Of a stretch of 64,000 bases of DNA, positions 54,421 to 64,000 are shown in pieces. How positions within the stretch are numbered: the first letter of the stretch is position 1; every line of letters begins with the position of its first letter. Location: positions 7,133,151 to 7,197,150 of the forward strand of contig OY741275.1 in the NCBI GenBank assembly GCA_963514095.1, given 5' to 3'. The notes beneath the pieces were generated by a model. It had not been told where the DNA came from, ran no database searches, and saw only the letters and a list, made by a program, of their open reading frames with translations. Source of the DNA: Eutrigla gurnardus. Taxonomy: Eukaryota > Chordata > Actinopteri > Perciformes > Triglidae. The translations under genes were made by a program, and so were the position numbers.

Positions 54421-55142
54421 GGAATGAAAGTCGGGGAAGGGAGGCGATTAGAGAGACACCTGGGAGCTGCAGGAGAGAGTCATTCAAATATCTTGAAATA
54501 TTCAAAGAAAAATAAATAAATAAATAAAAATATATAATTTATCCTTGTTTTTTGTCTGTTAATATATATTGAAATATCTAAAGAAAATCATCCCAGTGAT
54601 ATAAAACATCCTGTGAATCCAATATTGGTAACGATTGTTTGACTAGGGTTGTTTGACCAGGGTTAGGGGGTTAGGGTCGGGGTTTGTTAATGTATAAGAC
54701 CTGTGTTTGTAAAGTTACGTGTAACTTTTTGGCCTTTGGAGATTTGCATTAAAGGTTAATATGTTTGAAGCATGATCAGTAATTCATGTGTACAATGTGG
54801 GGATTAAATGTTTCAAAAAAGTTCTGTTCTGGTGATGATGGTTGTTTAATCTTGATGTGATGAAGTTCAACAACCGGAGGAAAGATTTTGTCAGACAGTG
54901 ATTTCAGGATTTGTGGATCTCGTTGTCAACAAATGAAATTCTGAAGTATTGATCATGAACTATGCTTTTAAACTGAGTGTCTATTTTTGGACTTTTTTCA
55001 TTCACCTCATTCATTTTTTGATTTCTATGAGATAAAGGTGTGTTGTAAGGTCAACAATACTACTACTACAAAGAAGAAGAAGAAGAAACTAATTTAATAT
55101 GAATAAATCATAAAGGCCTAATGATGGTTCCCGCTTATGGAC
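54421..55142. other. Intergenic, no gene recognised
   Basis: AT-rich sequence with a (AAAT)n-like stretch near 54508-54530 and an (AAG)n tract at 55068-55086. No open frame or terminus was recognised. Confidence 0.5.
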
Positions 55143-55765
55143 GTGCTGTCTAGTGTTGTTAACGTGTTAGAATTCACGTGTGTTTATTTGAACTGGATGG
55201 CGTCTATAAAAACGCGTTGTCTACGTGTTGTTTACGTGTTAGAATTCACGTGTGTTTATTTGAACTGGATGGCGTCTATAAAAACGCGTTGTCTACGTGT
55301 TGTTTACGTGTTAGAATTCACGTGTGTTTATTTGAACTGGACGGCGTCTATAAAAACGCGTTGTCTACATGTTGTTAACGTGTTAGAATTCACGTGTGTT
55401 TATTTGAACTGGACGGCGTCTATAAAAACGCGTTGTCTACGTGTTGTTTACGTGTTAGAATTCACGTGTGTTTATTTGAACTGGATGGCGTCTATAAAAA
55501 CGCGTTGTCTATGTGTTGTTAACGTGTTAGAATTCACGTGTGTTTATTTGAACTGGATGGCGTCTATAAAAACGCGTTGTCTATGTGTTGTTAACGTGTT
55601 AGAATTCACGTGTGTTTATTTGAACTGGATGGCGTCTATAAAAACGCGTTGTCTACGTGTTGTTTACGTGTTAGAATTCACGTGTGTTTATTTGAACTGG
55701 ATGGCGTCTATAACAATGCATTGTCTACGTGTTGTTAACGTGATAGAATGCACGTGGATTTGAAC
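55143..55765 (+). repeat. 72-bp tandem array (8 units) with CACGTG and TATAAAA, upstream of the TCF/LEF-like gene
   Basis: The motif GAATTCACGTG recurs at exact 72-bp spacing from about 55170 to 55674, eight times, with a degenerate ninth end at about 55747. Each unit has a CACGTG E-box, TCTATAAAAACGCG and ACGTGTTG. Units differ at a few positions only. The array ends about 170 bp before the first splice donor of the gene (55934/55935). Because 72 is a multiple of three it is open in one frame, but I treat that frame as spurious. It may act as a repeated promoter or enhancer. Confidence 0.9.
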
Positions 55766-55789
55766 CGTAACACAGAATGACGTCAGCCA

Positions 55790-55934
55790 CACCTCACAGC
55801 CAATAACGCGGGCAGGATTGGAGATCAGATCGCCAGCAGACCCGACCGAGACAACAAGACTTTTTCCCTCGTCCTAAATAATAAACAGATCAACTTCATC
55901 TCGCTAGCGAATAAAGCTGTCAGTCACTTGTAAC
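55790..55934 (+). promoter_or_regulatory. Probable promoter and noncoding exon 1 of the TCF/LEF-like gene
   Basis: CCAAT (55800), a GC-containing stretch and then sequence ending AC/GTAAGT at 55934. The first coding exon starts after an acceptor at 56152. The transcription start is not determined; exon 1 limits other than the donor are estimated. Confidence 0.45.
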
Positions 55935-56174
55935 GTAAGTACAGAGGTGACACGTGGTGACAGTGTGCTGCTTTCACTCACAGTCGGATTTCAAACTCTC
56001 ATCACGTTGATATTATTACTGTTATCTCTCTGAGCACATTTGTCAAAAGTAACATCAAGCAAAACTGCTCAAAAATAAGTATTTATCCTGATCCTGATTT
56101 TACATCCTATAAAAGTGTCTCAATGTCAGCTTCTTGTCCATCTTTGTCACAGGTTGCACGTTGTCATTGTGAAA

Positions 56175-57151
56175 ATGGATTTTGCCGAAGAATTAGACTC
56201 GTACATTAACATGCATGAGAGTAAAGATCATGAAGAAGAGTTTTCTTCCATCTTCTCTGAACTCATCCAATGGTGGGACGGGCCCAGTCCTCCATCAGCA
56301 CCTCCTTCTCCTCCTCCTGTCCCCCCTGTCACTGTTGAGCAGCCCAGTGTCCTGCACAGTAGTGCAGCTCCACATAGCCAGGCACCGGTAAGATACTCAG
56401 TAGAGGTTAGGGATAGTTAGCAGAAGAGTTGCATTAAAAAAAGAGGAGCATTTGGTGGTTTTGTACTCTGGTCAGAAGACCTGAATGTGTGATGGGCATT
56501 TCTTTGACTGTTTTCTGAAATCCCATAGACCAAACGTTTCATCAAAAAGATATTAGACGGATGAATCGATCATGAAAATCTTCAGTTGCAGCTCTTTTGA
56601 GTGTTGATGTTTCATGGCTGACCTTCTTGTCTTCACAGAACCTGCCATACGGAGTCGTGCCGTACCTCCCCAGTGCAACAGCCAGGAGTTACCCTGCTTC
56701 TCCACAAGCAGTAAGACACACACACTCACACACACACACACACACATATAATTTGTGTCCTGTAGTTCAAACTCCAATAGAAAACACGTTTTAGAAGTAT
56801 TTAGAAGATGAGGCTGTACAGTCTTAGTTCAGATGAATGTGTTTGTTAGGATGAATAAACAATGTATGAACTGATTTAGGTTTTTATACTCATTTTACAT
56901 GAAATTGTTATTCATGTATTGTTCCACCAACCTGCAGGGACTAGAGGTTGAAAATACCAAGTTTGCTAAAACCTGGTGCACTACATCTCTTCTTGTTTTA
57001 TATAAGGCTAATGTTTAAATAAATACAATCCAATACAACCGTCAGGATGTCTAACCAGCTGCTCTGTGCGTGTTTGTCTCCAGCTGAACCTTCCAGTGGT
57101 GCATCTGCCAGAAGAGGTGTCCAAGTACCTGACTCCTATTGGATTTGCGTA

Positions 57152-57195
<44 letters not shown>

Positions 57196-60100
57196 AGCTT
57201 CTGTTTCGTCTTCAAACATCTTTCTATCAACTAACATGTCTCCGTCTTTCTGTGTGTAGAAATGGAAACGTGCTGTACGGTTCCGTCCCTCCTCCCTCTG
57301 CAGCTCCTCCTCCTCCTCCTACCTCTGTAGCTCCTCCTCCTACTCCATCAAAAACCTCCTCATCAAAGTAAGTCCACTTTGGTCAAAATGTACCACATCC
57401 ACCTTATAGTGAACTTCTTGCAGCTGTTGTTTGATTGCAGGTCTTATTTGTCCACCAAGATGATTTGCATTCATATTGTTATCAGACTTTTTTTCATGGA
57501 ACAACACAGAAAAGGATGTCTTGTATTATTCTTGCTCATTTTAACGTTCTCTCTCTAAAGTTGTGCTTTTCTTTCCCTGGTTTTCCACAGCAAGAGAAAG
57601 CGTGCTGACGAGGAGGATCGTCCGTACATCAAGAAGCCGCCCAACGCCTTCCTGTTGTTCATGAAGGAGCAGAGGCCCACCTGCGCGGTCGAACTGCAGG
57701 GCCGTGGGAGCTCTGTAGTCAACAGTGTCCTGGGGCAGAGGGTGAGTGTGTTTGCTCAGATGCACCCTGGGGGTCTGTGGGACCCCGGCTCTCATTCATG
57801 TGATTCCGTGTGCATATTAACACGGCTGCTAATATGCTTTTGTTTATGCGACCTGTAGTTGTGTGTCGCGGTGTGTGCTGACAGTGTGTTGTCGTCTCTC
57901 CACAGTGGAAGTCGCTGTCCAAAGACCAGCAGGCCAAATATTATGAAGAGGCAGCCAAGGAGAAACGCCTCCACGCCCAACTCCACCCAGACTGGTCCTC
58001 CACCAACAATTACGTATGTACATTCTGCTGACGTACAACTCATACATTAAACACCGGCACACGAGAGCTTGTAAACTAAAAGGCACTGAAAGAGTCTTAC
58101 GTTTGTATCAGCTCATGGCAGATGGAAAGTCTAATGTGTTTTTTTTTTGTGTAGGGCAAAAAGAGGAAGAGGGACAGGAGCAATGCTTCCAGAAAGGCTG
58201 CAGGTAAGTCAATATGTCTGTGGATGTCAAATGGGATGTAAACTCACTGAGGGATCATGTTAGACGATGTTAGAACGTTCAAAAAGGAGAGAAGAGGAAG
58301 CAGCACCTTTGATCACGTGTTAAAGGAGAAATCTGGTCATTTTTGACCCCATTTTTGTTGTCCCCAGGGTCATCCTGACTTATTAAAAGCAAAAAACCAG
58401 ACAAAAATTGACGTTGCCTAGCCCGAGATCTGTACCTGCCTGGCAGCCTTCCAGACTCGCTCCAATGCTAACCCATTGGGGCAAGTTTTATCTGCTTCTG
58501 GGCCTCAGAAAATAATTCCAATACCTATGCAACAGAGGTTGGGTCCATACGAAACACGACAGCGCAAGCTAGCTCAAATAGTGTGGCGAAACGACATAAA
58601 TATGTGTGTTTTTGCATGGAGTAACTCACCTCAAATCACCCTGTAGACATTAGCAGTAGATAGCCGAGCGGCGCTCGTCCCTCCCAGTCACCGCAGAAAC
58701 GAAAACGTTTTCCTCGTAGTTTAGATTTTGTAATCCATAAAGAAATGATCGAGCAGTGCAGTCGTCATGTCCGTAATAAATCCATGAAGCTGTTATGTCC
58801 ATATGTATGACTATGTTACAACATAGCAACGACTGCTTACAGCTAAACAGCAGCCGGGAGCTAAAACAATGCAGGTCTCGCGCAAGTTCCCGTCTCGAGA
58901 TCGAGCAAGAGCCTCCAAAGCTAGCTAGCTACTACTTGCCATTCTCGCTTTTTCTCGTTTTTGGACTCCAGGTGTACTCAAAGTGACCCTCGCCCGACTG
59001 TAGGGTTGCAAAATTCCGGGAATTCTCAAAAGTGGAAACTTTCCATAGGAATTTATGGGAATTAATGGGAATTAATGGGAATTTATGGGAATAAACGGGA
59101 ATAAACTGGGAATTTTTAAAATTGATGGTTGGCTCTTCAAGGGGGACTTAAATATAGCTGAGGAAAGTTATTTTGTAGCATAATCTTGAAAACAAACAGA
59201 TGCCATTCAAATACACTTGAATATCCATGCCATTCCTCAACCACATGCACAGAGCACACTGCTTAGTGCATGGCTATTGAGACCACACTGTGCATGCCTC
59301 CATCACATGTACAGAAGATCACTAGAAGACTGGACCACACTTTTGAGCCTGAAGCACAAAGACTATTGAAGGCACACATTTGAGCTTCTGGACTAAACGA
59401 AGTGAAGTAAGTTTTGGTGATATTATGGGGAAATATATTTATTAAAGCTCTAGTCTACGATTTGAAAGGTTTGAAAAAAGCATCCCCCCCCACACACACA
59501 CACACACACACACACCCCTCCCCTCTGTGCTCCTCCAAGCTTGTATCGTTCTCCCCTCGCAGCCTCCCACCTCCCTCTTCTTTTACAAAAATAGTTCACT
59601 GAAATGTGTTTCGGAAAACATTTTAGGCGAGAAATAAGCTATACAGTTGTATCTTTAATTTAGATCGACAACGGTCAGTTTAAAAGATTTTCGAGAGCTT
59701 GCGGGCCGCCGCCCTCCGTCTCTCGAAATTCGCCGCTCCGCGACGGCATTGCACGGCTTCTTACATAGACAATGAATGGGAACATTTTCCCCCCTGGGTA
59801 ATGGGGGCGGGACTAGATAAGCCTCGGCTTCTCCCGCTTTCCCTTTCGGCCATGTGTATTCATGTTTACTGTGTGAGCAAGATGTGTGATGATGACTTAA
59901 TGTACATGCCCGAAATAAACAAATAAAATAAATTGAATTCCATTTTTGAATGAGTGGGGTTGGGAGTATTGAACCTAACATTACTGTTTTTGACTTCACC
60001 CATGAAACAACTAATTAAAACATGTTCTGTTCTACTTTCAAATAAATCTGTTGAAATATCTGTTGAAAGCATTTTGTATGGATGTTTTCTTATGACTTCT

Positions 60101-61165
60101 GTTCATATTTATGCTTGGATACAATATATTCCCAGTTAGTTCCCCTAAATTCCCATTAATTCCCATAATTCCCATTATTCCCATGGAGAGTTTCCAAATA
60201 TGGAATATTTCCAAAATTCCCAAGCGTAAGTTCCCGTGGAAATTTACCCGGGAATTTTCCGCCCCTTTGCAACCCTACACGACTGTCCAAGATTTGTCAC
60301 TGTACTGGCTTGAAAACAGCTCCAGAGTGAGGACGTCGGGAGACGGCAGTGACAGCAGTCGGCAGACGGAAACGTGTGCAAGACTTGCATTGTTTTGGCT
60401 ACGGGCTGCTGTTTAGCTGTAAGCAGTCGTTGCTATGTTGTAACATAGTCATACATATGGACATAACAGCTTCATGGATTTATTACGGACATGACGACTG
60501 CACTGCTCGATCGTTTCTTTATGGATTACAAAATCAAAACTATTGACTGGGAGGGACGAGCGCCATTCGGCTATCTACTGCTAATGTCTACGGGGTGATT
60601 TGAGGTGAGTAACTCCATGCAAAAACACACATATTTATGTCGTTTCGCCACACTGTTTGAGCTAAACGAGCACTGTCGTGTCTCGTATGGACCCAACCTC
60701 TGTTGCATAGGTCTTGGAATTATTTTCTGAGGCCCAGAAGCAGATAAAACTTGCCCCAATGGGTTAGCATTGGAGCGAGTCTGTAAGGCTGCCAGGCAGG
60801 TACAGATCTCTGGCTAGGCAACATCAATTTTTGTCTGTTTTTTTGCTTTTAATAAGTCGGGATGACCCTGGGGACAACAAAAATGGTGTCAAAAATGACC
60901 GGATTTCTCCTTTAACACGTCTTAGTGGATTGATCAGTGTTTTTGTTTGTTTGTTGCAGCTTCTGCATCCTCCACCTGCTACACACAAGTGGCGGAGCCC
61001 TCCACCTCCTACATACATGTGGCGGAGCCCTCCACCTCCTTCTACATAGATGTGGCGGAGCCCTCCACCTCCTCCTACATACATGTGGCGGAGCCCTCCA
61101 CCTCTTCCTTCACAAACATAGGTGAATTAATGAAAATGTCATTACAGCTTTTAGAGCAGTTGTAG
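56175..61165 (+). CDS. TCF/LEF-like HMG-box transcription factor, multi-exon, with a C-terminal repeat tail
   Basis: Coding exons: 56175-56387, 56639-56710, 57084-57148, 57260-57367, 57591-57741, 57906-58013, 58155-58203, 60960-61165. All have GT/AG borders and matching phases, giving 323 residues. The N-terminus is acidic (MDFAEELDSYINMHESKD) and I do not recognise the usual beta-catenin-binding segment. A Pro-rich linker follows, then the HMG box: YIKKPPNAFLLFMKEQRP, NSVLGQRWKSLSKDQQAKYY, LHAQLHPDW, NNYGKKRKRDR, all typical of TCF/LEF and not SOX. These factors bend DNA at Wnt targets. Introns between R and W and between Y and G match, as I recall, vertebrate TCF/LEF genes, so it is a duplicate with introns and not a retrocopy. 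The last exon encodes VAEPSTSSYIH repeats and ends LLEQL at 61165. An alternative donor at 61122 is possible. Confidence 0.82.
56714..56747. repeat. (CA)n microsatellite in intron 3
   Basis: Directly after the donor of the exon ending at 56710. Confidence 0.9.
57156..57194. repeat. (CA)n microsatellite in intron 4
   Basis: Again directly after a donor (57149), as in intron 3. Confidence 0.9.
59001..60277. mobile_element. hAT-like non-autonomous element inside the fold-back element
   Basis: Ends TAGGGTTGCAAAATTCCGGG and the inverse GGGAATTTTCC...GCAACCCTA, flanked by CCCGACTG (58993-59000) and CACGACTG (60278-60285), an 8-bp duplication with one mismatch. Subterminal GGGAATTAAT repeats are present on both sides. 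It contains a (CA)n tract (59487-59513) and a MITE-like segment. Confidence 0.75.
59640..59830. mobile_element. MITE-like segment related to 19247-19588
   Basis: Reads CGTCTCTCGAAATTCGCCGC and TTACATAGACAATGAATGGG, matching the inverse of the MITE at 19247-19588. Its ends are not clear. Confidence 0.5.
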
Positions 61166-61243
61166 ACTTTTGTTTTTGTTTTTTTTGTTTTTTTTCTCTT
61201 ACCCTGTATATATTTGTAAATTAATCTGAAAATGTAATAACAT

Positions 61244-64000
61244 GTGACGGAGCCCTCCACCTCCTCTTACATACATGTGACTGATCCCTCCACCTCCTCC
61301 TACATATATGTGACTAAGCCCTCCACCTCCTCCTACATACATATGGCGGAGCCCTCCACCTCCTCCTACATACATGTGGTGGAGCCCTCCACCTCCTCCT
61401 AAATACATGTGACTGAGCCCTCCACCTCCTACTGCATACATGTGACTGAGCCCTCCACCTTCTACACACGTGACTGAGCCCTCCACCTCCTCCTACATAC
61501 ATGTGACTGAGCCCACCACCTCCTCCTAAATACATGTGACTGAGCCCTCCATCTCCTACATATGTGTGACCGAGCCCTCCTCCACCTCTTAAATATGTGT
61601 GACCGAGCCCTCCACCTCCTACATACGTGTGACCGAGCCCTCCTCCACCTCCTACATACGTGTGACCGAGCCTTCCTCCACCTCCTACATACGTGTGACC
61701 GAGCCCTCCTCCACCTCCTACATACATGTGACCGAGCCCTCTTTCTTTTCCTCCTACATACATGTGGCGGAGCCCTCCACCTCCTCCTACACACATGTGA
61801 CCGAGCCCTCCTCCACCTCCTACATACGTGTGACCGAGCCCTCCACCTCCTACATACGTGTGAACGAGCCCTCCTCCACCTCCTGCATACGTGTGACCGA
61901 GCCCTCCTCCACCTCCTACATACGTGTGACCGAGCCCTCCTCCACCTCCTACATACGTGTGACCGAGCCCTCCTCCACCTCCTACATACGTGTGACCGAG
62001 CCCTCCACCTCCTAAATACGTGTGACCGAGCCCTCCTCCACCTCCTACATACATGTGGCTGAGCCCTCCTCCTCCTCCTACATACATGTGGCAGAGCCCT
62101 CCTTCTCCCCCTCCTACATACGTGTTACGGAGCCCTCCTCCACCTCCTACATACGTGTGGCGGAGCCCTCCACCTCCTCCTACATACATGTGACAGAGCC
62201 CTCCTGATCCACCTCCTACATACATGTGGCTGAGCCCTCCTCCTCCTCCTACATACATGTGGCAGAGCCCTCCTTCTCCACCTCCTACATACATGTTACG
62301 GAGCCCTGCTCCACCTCCTACATACGTGTGGCGGAGCCCTCCACCTCCTCCTACATACATGTGACGGAGCCCTCCTCCTCCTCCTACATACATGTGACCG
62401 AGCCCTCCTCCTCCTCCTCCTACATACATGTGGCGGAGCCCTCCTCCACCTCCTACTTACACGTGACGGAGCCCTCCACCTCCTCATACACACATGTAGC
62501 GGAGCCTTCCACCTCCTACATACGTGTGACCGAGCCCTCCTCCACCTCCTACATACGTGTGACCGAGCCCTCCTCCTCCTCCTACATACATGTGGCAGAG
62601 CCCTCCTCCACCTCCTACTTACACGTGACGTAGCCCTCCACCTCCTCATACACACATGTAGCGGAGCCTTCCACCTCCTACATACGTGTGACCGAGCCCT
62701 CCACCTCCTACATACGTGTGACCGAGCCCTCCTCCACCTCCTACATACGTGTGACCGAGCCCTCCTCCTCCTCCTATATACGTGTGACGGAGCCCTCCTC
62801 CATCTCCTACATACATGTGACGGAGCCCTCCTCCTCCTCCTACATACATGTGACAAAGCCCTCCTGATCCACCTCCTACATACATGTGGCTGAGCCCTCC
62901 TCCTCCTCCTACATACATGTGGCAGAGCCCTCCTTCTCCACCTCCTTAATACGTGTTACGGAGCCCTCCTCCACCTCCTACATACGTGTGGCGTAGCCCT
63001 CCACCTCCTCCTACATACATGTGACAGAGCCCTCCTGATCCACCTCCTACATACATGTGGCTGAGCCCTCCTCCACCTCCTACATACGTGTGACGAGCCC
63101 TCCTCCACCTCCTACATACGTGTGACCGAGCCCTCCACCTCCTACATACGTGTGACCGAGCCCTCCACCTCCTACATACGTGTGAACAAGCCCTCCTCCA
63201 CCTCCTACATACGTGTGACGAGCCCTCCTCCACCTCCTACATACGTGTGACCGAGCCCTCCACCTCCTACATACGTGTGACCGAGCCCTCCTCCACCTCC
63301 TACATACGTGTGACCGAGCCCTCCATCTCCTACATACGTGTGACCGAGACCTCCACGTCCTACATACGTGTGAAAAAGCCCTCCTCCTCCTCATTCTACA
63401 TACATGTGACGGAGCCATCCTCCACCTCCTCCTACATACATGTGACCGAGCCCTCCTCCTCCTCCTACATACATGTGACCGAGCCCTCCTGCACCTCCTA
63501 CATACGTGTGACCGAGCCCTCCTCCACCTCCTACATACGTGTGGCGGAGCCCTCCACCTCCTCCTACACACATGTGACCGAGCCCTCCACCTCCTACATA
63601 TGTGTGAACAAGCCCTCCTCCACCTCCTACATACGTGTGACGAGCCCTCCTCCACCTCCTACATACGTGTGACCGAGCCCTCCACCTCCTACATACGTGT
63701 GACCGAGCCCTCCTCCACCTCCTACATACGTGTGACCGAGCCCTCCACCTCCTACATACGTGTGAACAAGCCCTCCTCCATCTCCTACATACGTGTGACG
63801 AGCCCTCCTCCACCTCCTACATACGTGTGATGAGCCCTCCTCCACCTCCTACATACGTGTGACCGAGCCCTCCACCTCCTACATACGTGTGACCGAGCCC
63901 TCCACCTCCTACATACGTGTGAACAAGCCCTCCTCCATCTCCTACATACGTGTGACGAGCCCTCCTCCACCTCCTACATACGTGTGATGAGCCCTCCTCC
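61244..64000 (+). repeat. 30/33-bp minisatellite derived from or shared with the last exon
   Basis: Units such as TACATACGTGTGACCGAGCC followed by CTCCTCCACCTCC (33 bp) alternate with 30- and 36-bp forms that differ by whole TCC or ACC triplets. The plus strand encodes VTEPSSTSYIR-like peptides, the same motif as in the exon at 60960-61165. Frame changes and TAA codons interrupt the array, so it is not one open frame. At about 31 bp per unit it holds near 88 units and continues beyond the window. The minus strand is rich in GGAGG and GGAGGAGGG. Confidence 0.93.

Larger units (their letters stand above)
58318..60916. mobile_element. Fold-back element with about 550-bp inverted arms in the intron
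   Basis: The left arm (about 58318-58890) and right arm (about 60365-60916) are inverse copies at roughly 95 percent by eye, beginning TTAAAGGAGAAATC and ending GATTTCTCCTTTAA. The TTAA at both edges suggests a Kolobok- or piggyBac-type target. No transposase is present. The loop contains a separate element (59001-60277). Confidence 0.8.
58204..60959 (+). other. Intron 8 of the TCF/LEF-like gene, filled by mobile elements
   Basis: A 2756-bp intron between GTAAGT and TTGTTGCAG, far longer than the others in this gene. Nearly all of it is the fold-back element and the elements inside it. Confidence 0.75.

Noticed and set aside
55137..55763. 208-codon open frame across the 72-bp array
   Set aside because: It is open only because the unit is 72 bp without stops in one frame; it has no exon context or recognisable domain.
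61314..62429. Minus-strand Gly-rich open frame of 371 codons in the array
   Set aside because: It is the reverse of the Pro/Ser-coding repeat. The plus strand matches the spliced exon, so the minus frame is a shadow.
61244..64000. Possible CRISPR array
   Set aside because: Units are contiguous and near-identical with no unique spacers, in a vertebrate context.
1..64000. tRNA, rRNA or snRNA genes
   Set aside because: No cloverleaf or conserved rRNA/snRNA block was seen by eye. A tRNAscan-SE or Infernal run would settle it.

Overview
The window looks like a transposon-dense stretch of a teleost fish genome. The evidence is the repeat content: Tx1-clade and L2-type LINEs, several ZBED-type hAT transposases with introns, an EnSpm/CACTA-type transposase, two gamma-type endogenous retroviruses, a Gypsy remnant, Harbinger-like elements and many (CA)n tracts. 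One intron-containing host gene of the TCF/LEF HMG-box family is also present. No tRNA, rRNA, CRISPR array or prokaryotic gene was seen.

Layout. 141-5839: minus-strand Tx1-type LINE (copy 1) ending at a (GAA/TTC)n tract and carrying a hAT insertion (1006-2398). 5840-about 18985: provirus ERV1, with a 56-bp 5' LTR stub, gag, pol and env, then interrupting material that includes an uninterrupted 851-codon hAT transposase on the minus strand, then a 3' LTR. 19100-19976: a deleted hAT carrying a MITE. 20134-31893: a broken multi-exon accessory gene followed, in the same frame, by an EnSpm-type transposase. That transposase is split by hAT-A (24706-30354, exact 8-bp target duplication), which itself contains hAT-B. 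31894-34797: LINE copy 2 fragment and an L2-type LINE. 35037-36731: an inverted-repeat element holding a second one. 37702-40614: hAT-D. 40615-43257: 5' half of LINE copy 3, again abutting (GAA/TTC)n. 44459-52709: provirus ERV2, whose two 532-bp LTRs differ at one base. 53220-54420: Gypsy 3' end.

55143-64000 is the most interesting part. An array of eight 72-bp units, each with CACGTG and TATAAAA, lies just upstream of a nine-exon TCF/LEF-like gene. Splice phases agree across all coding exons and give a 323-residue product: acidic N-terminus, proline-rich linker, HMG box, basic tail. The last exon encodes a repeat peptide (VAEPSTSSYIH-like). The same 30/33-bp unit then expands into an array of at least 2.7 kb that runs off the window. 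The intron before this exon holds a fold-back element with arms of about 550 bp, itself split by a hAT-like element.

How the parts relate: most features are parasites nested in parasites, so order of insertion can be read directly in several places. LINE 1 is older than its hAT, the EnSpm-type element is older than hAT-A, and ERV2 is very recent. ERV2 keeps open pol and env frames but shows no capsid, nucleocapsid zinc knuckle or protease, so it probably moved with help from a relative. Apart from the HMG-box gene, no clear host gene was recognised. All family assignments come from reading motifs and from memory, without database searches.
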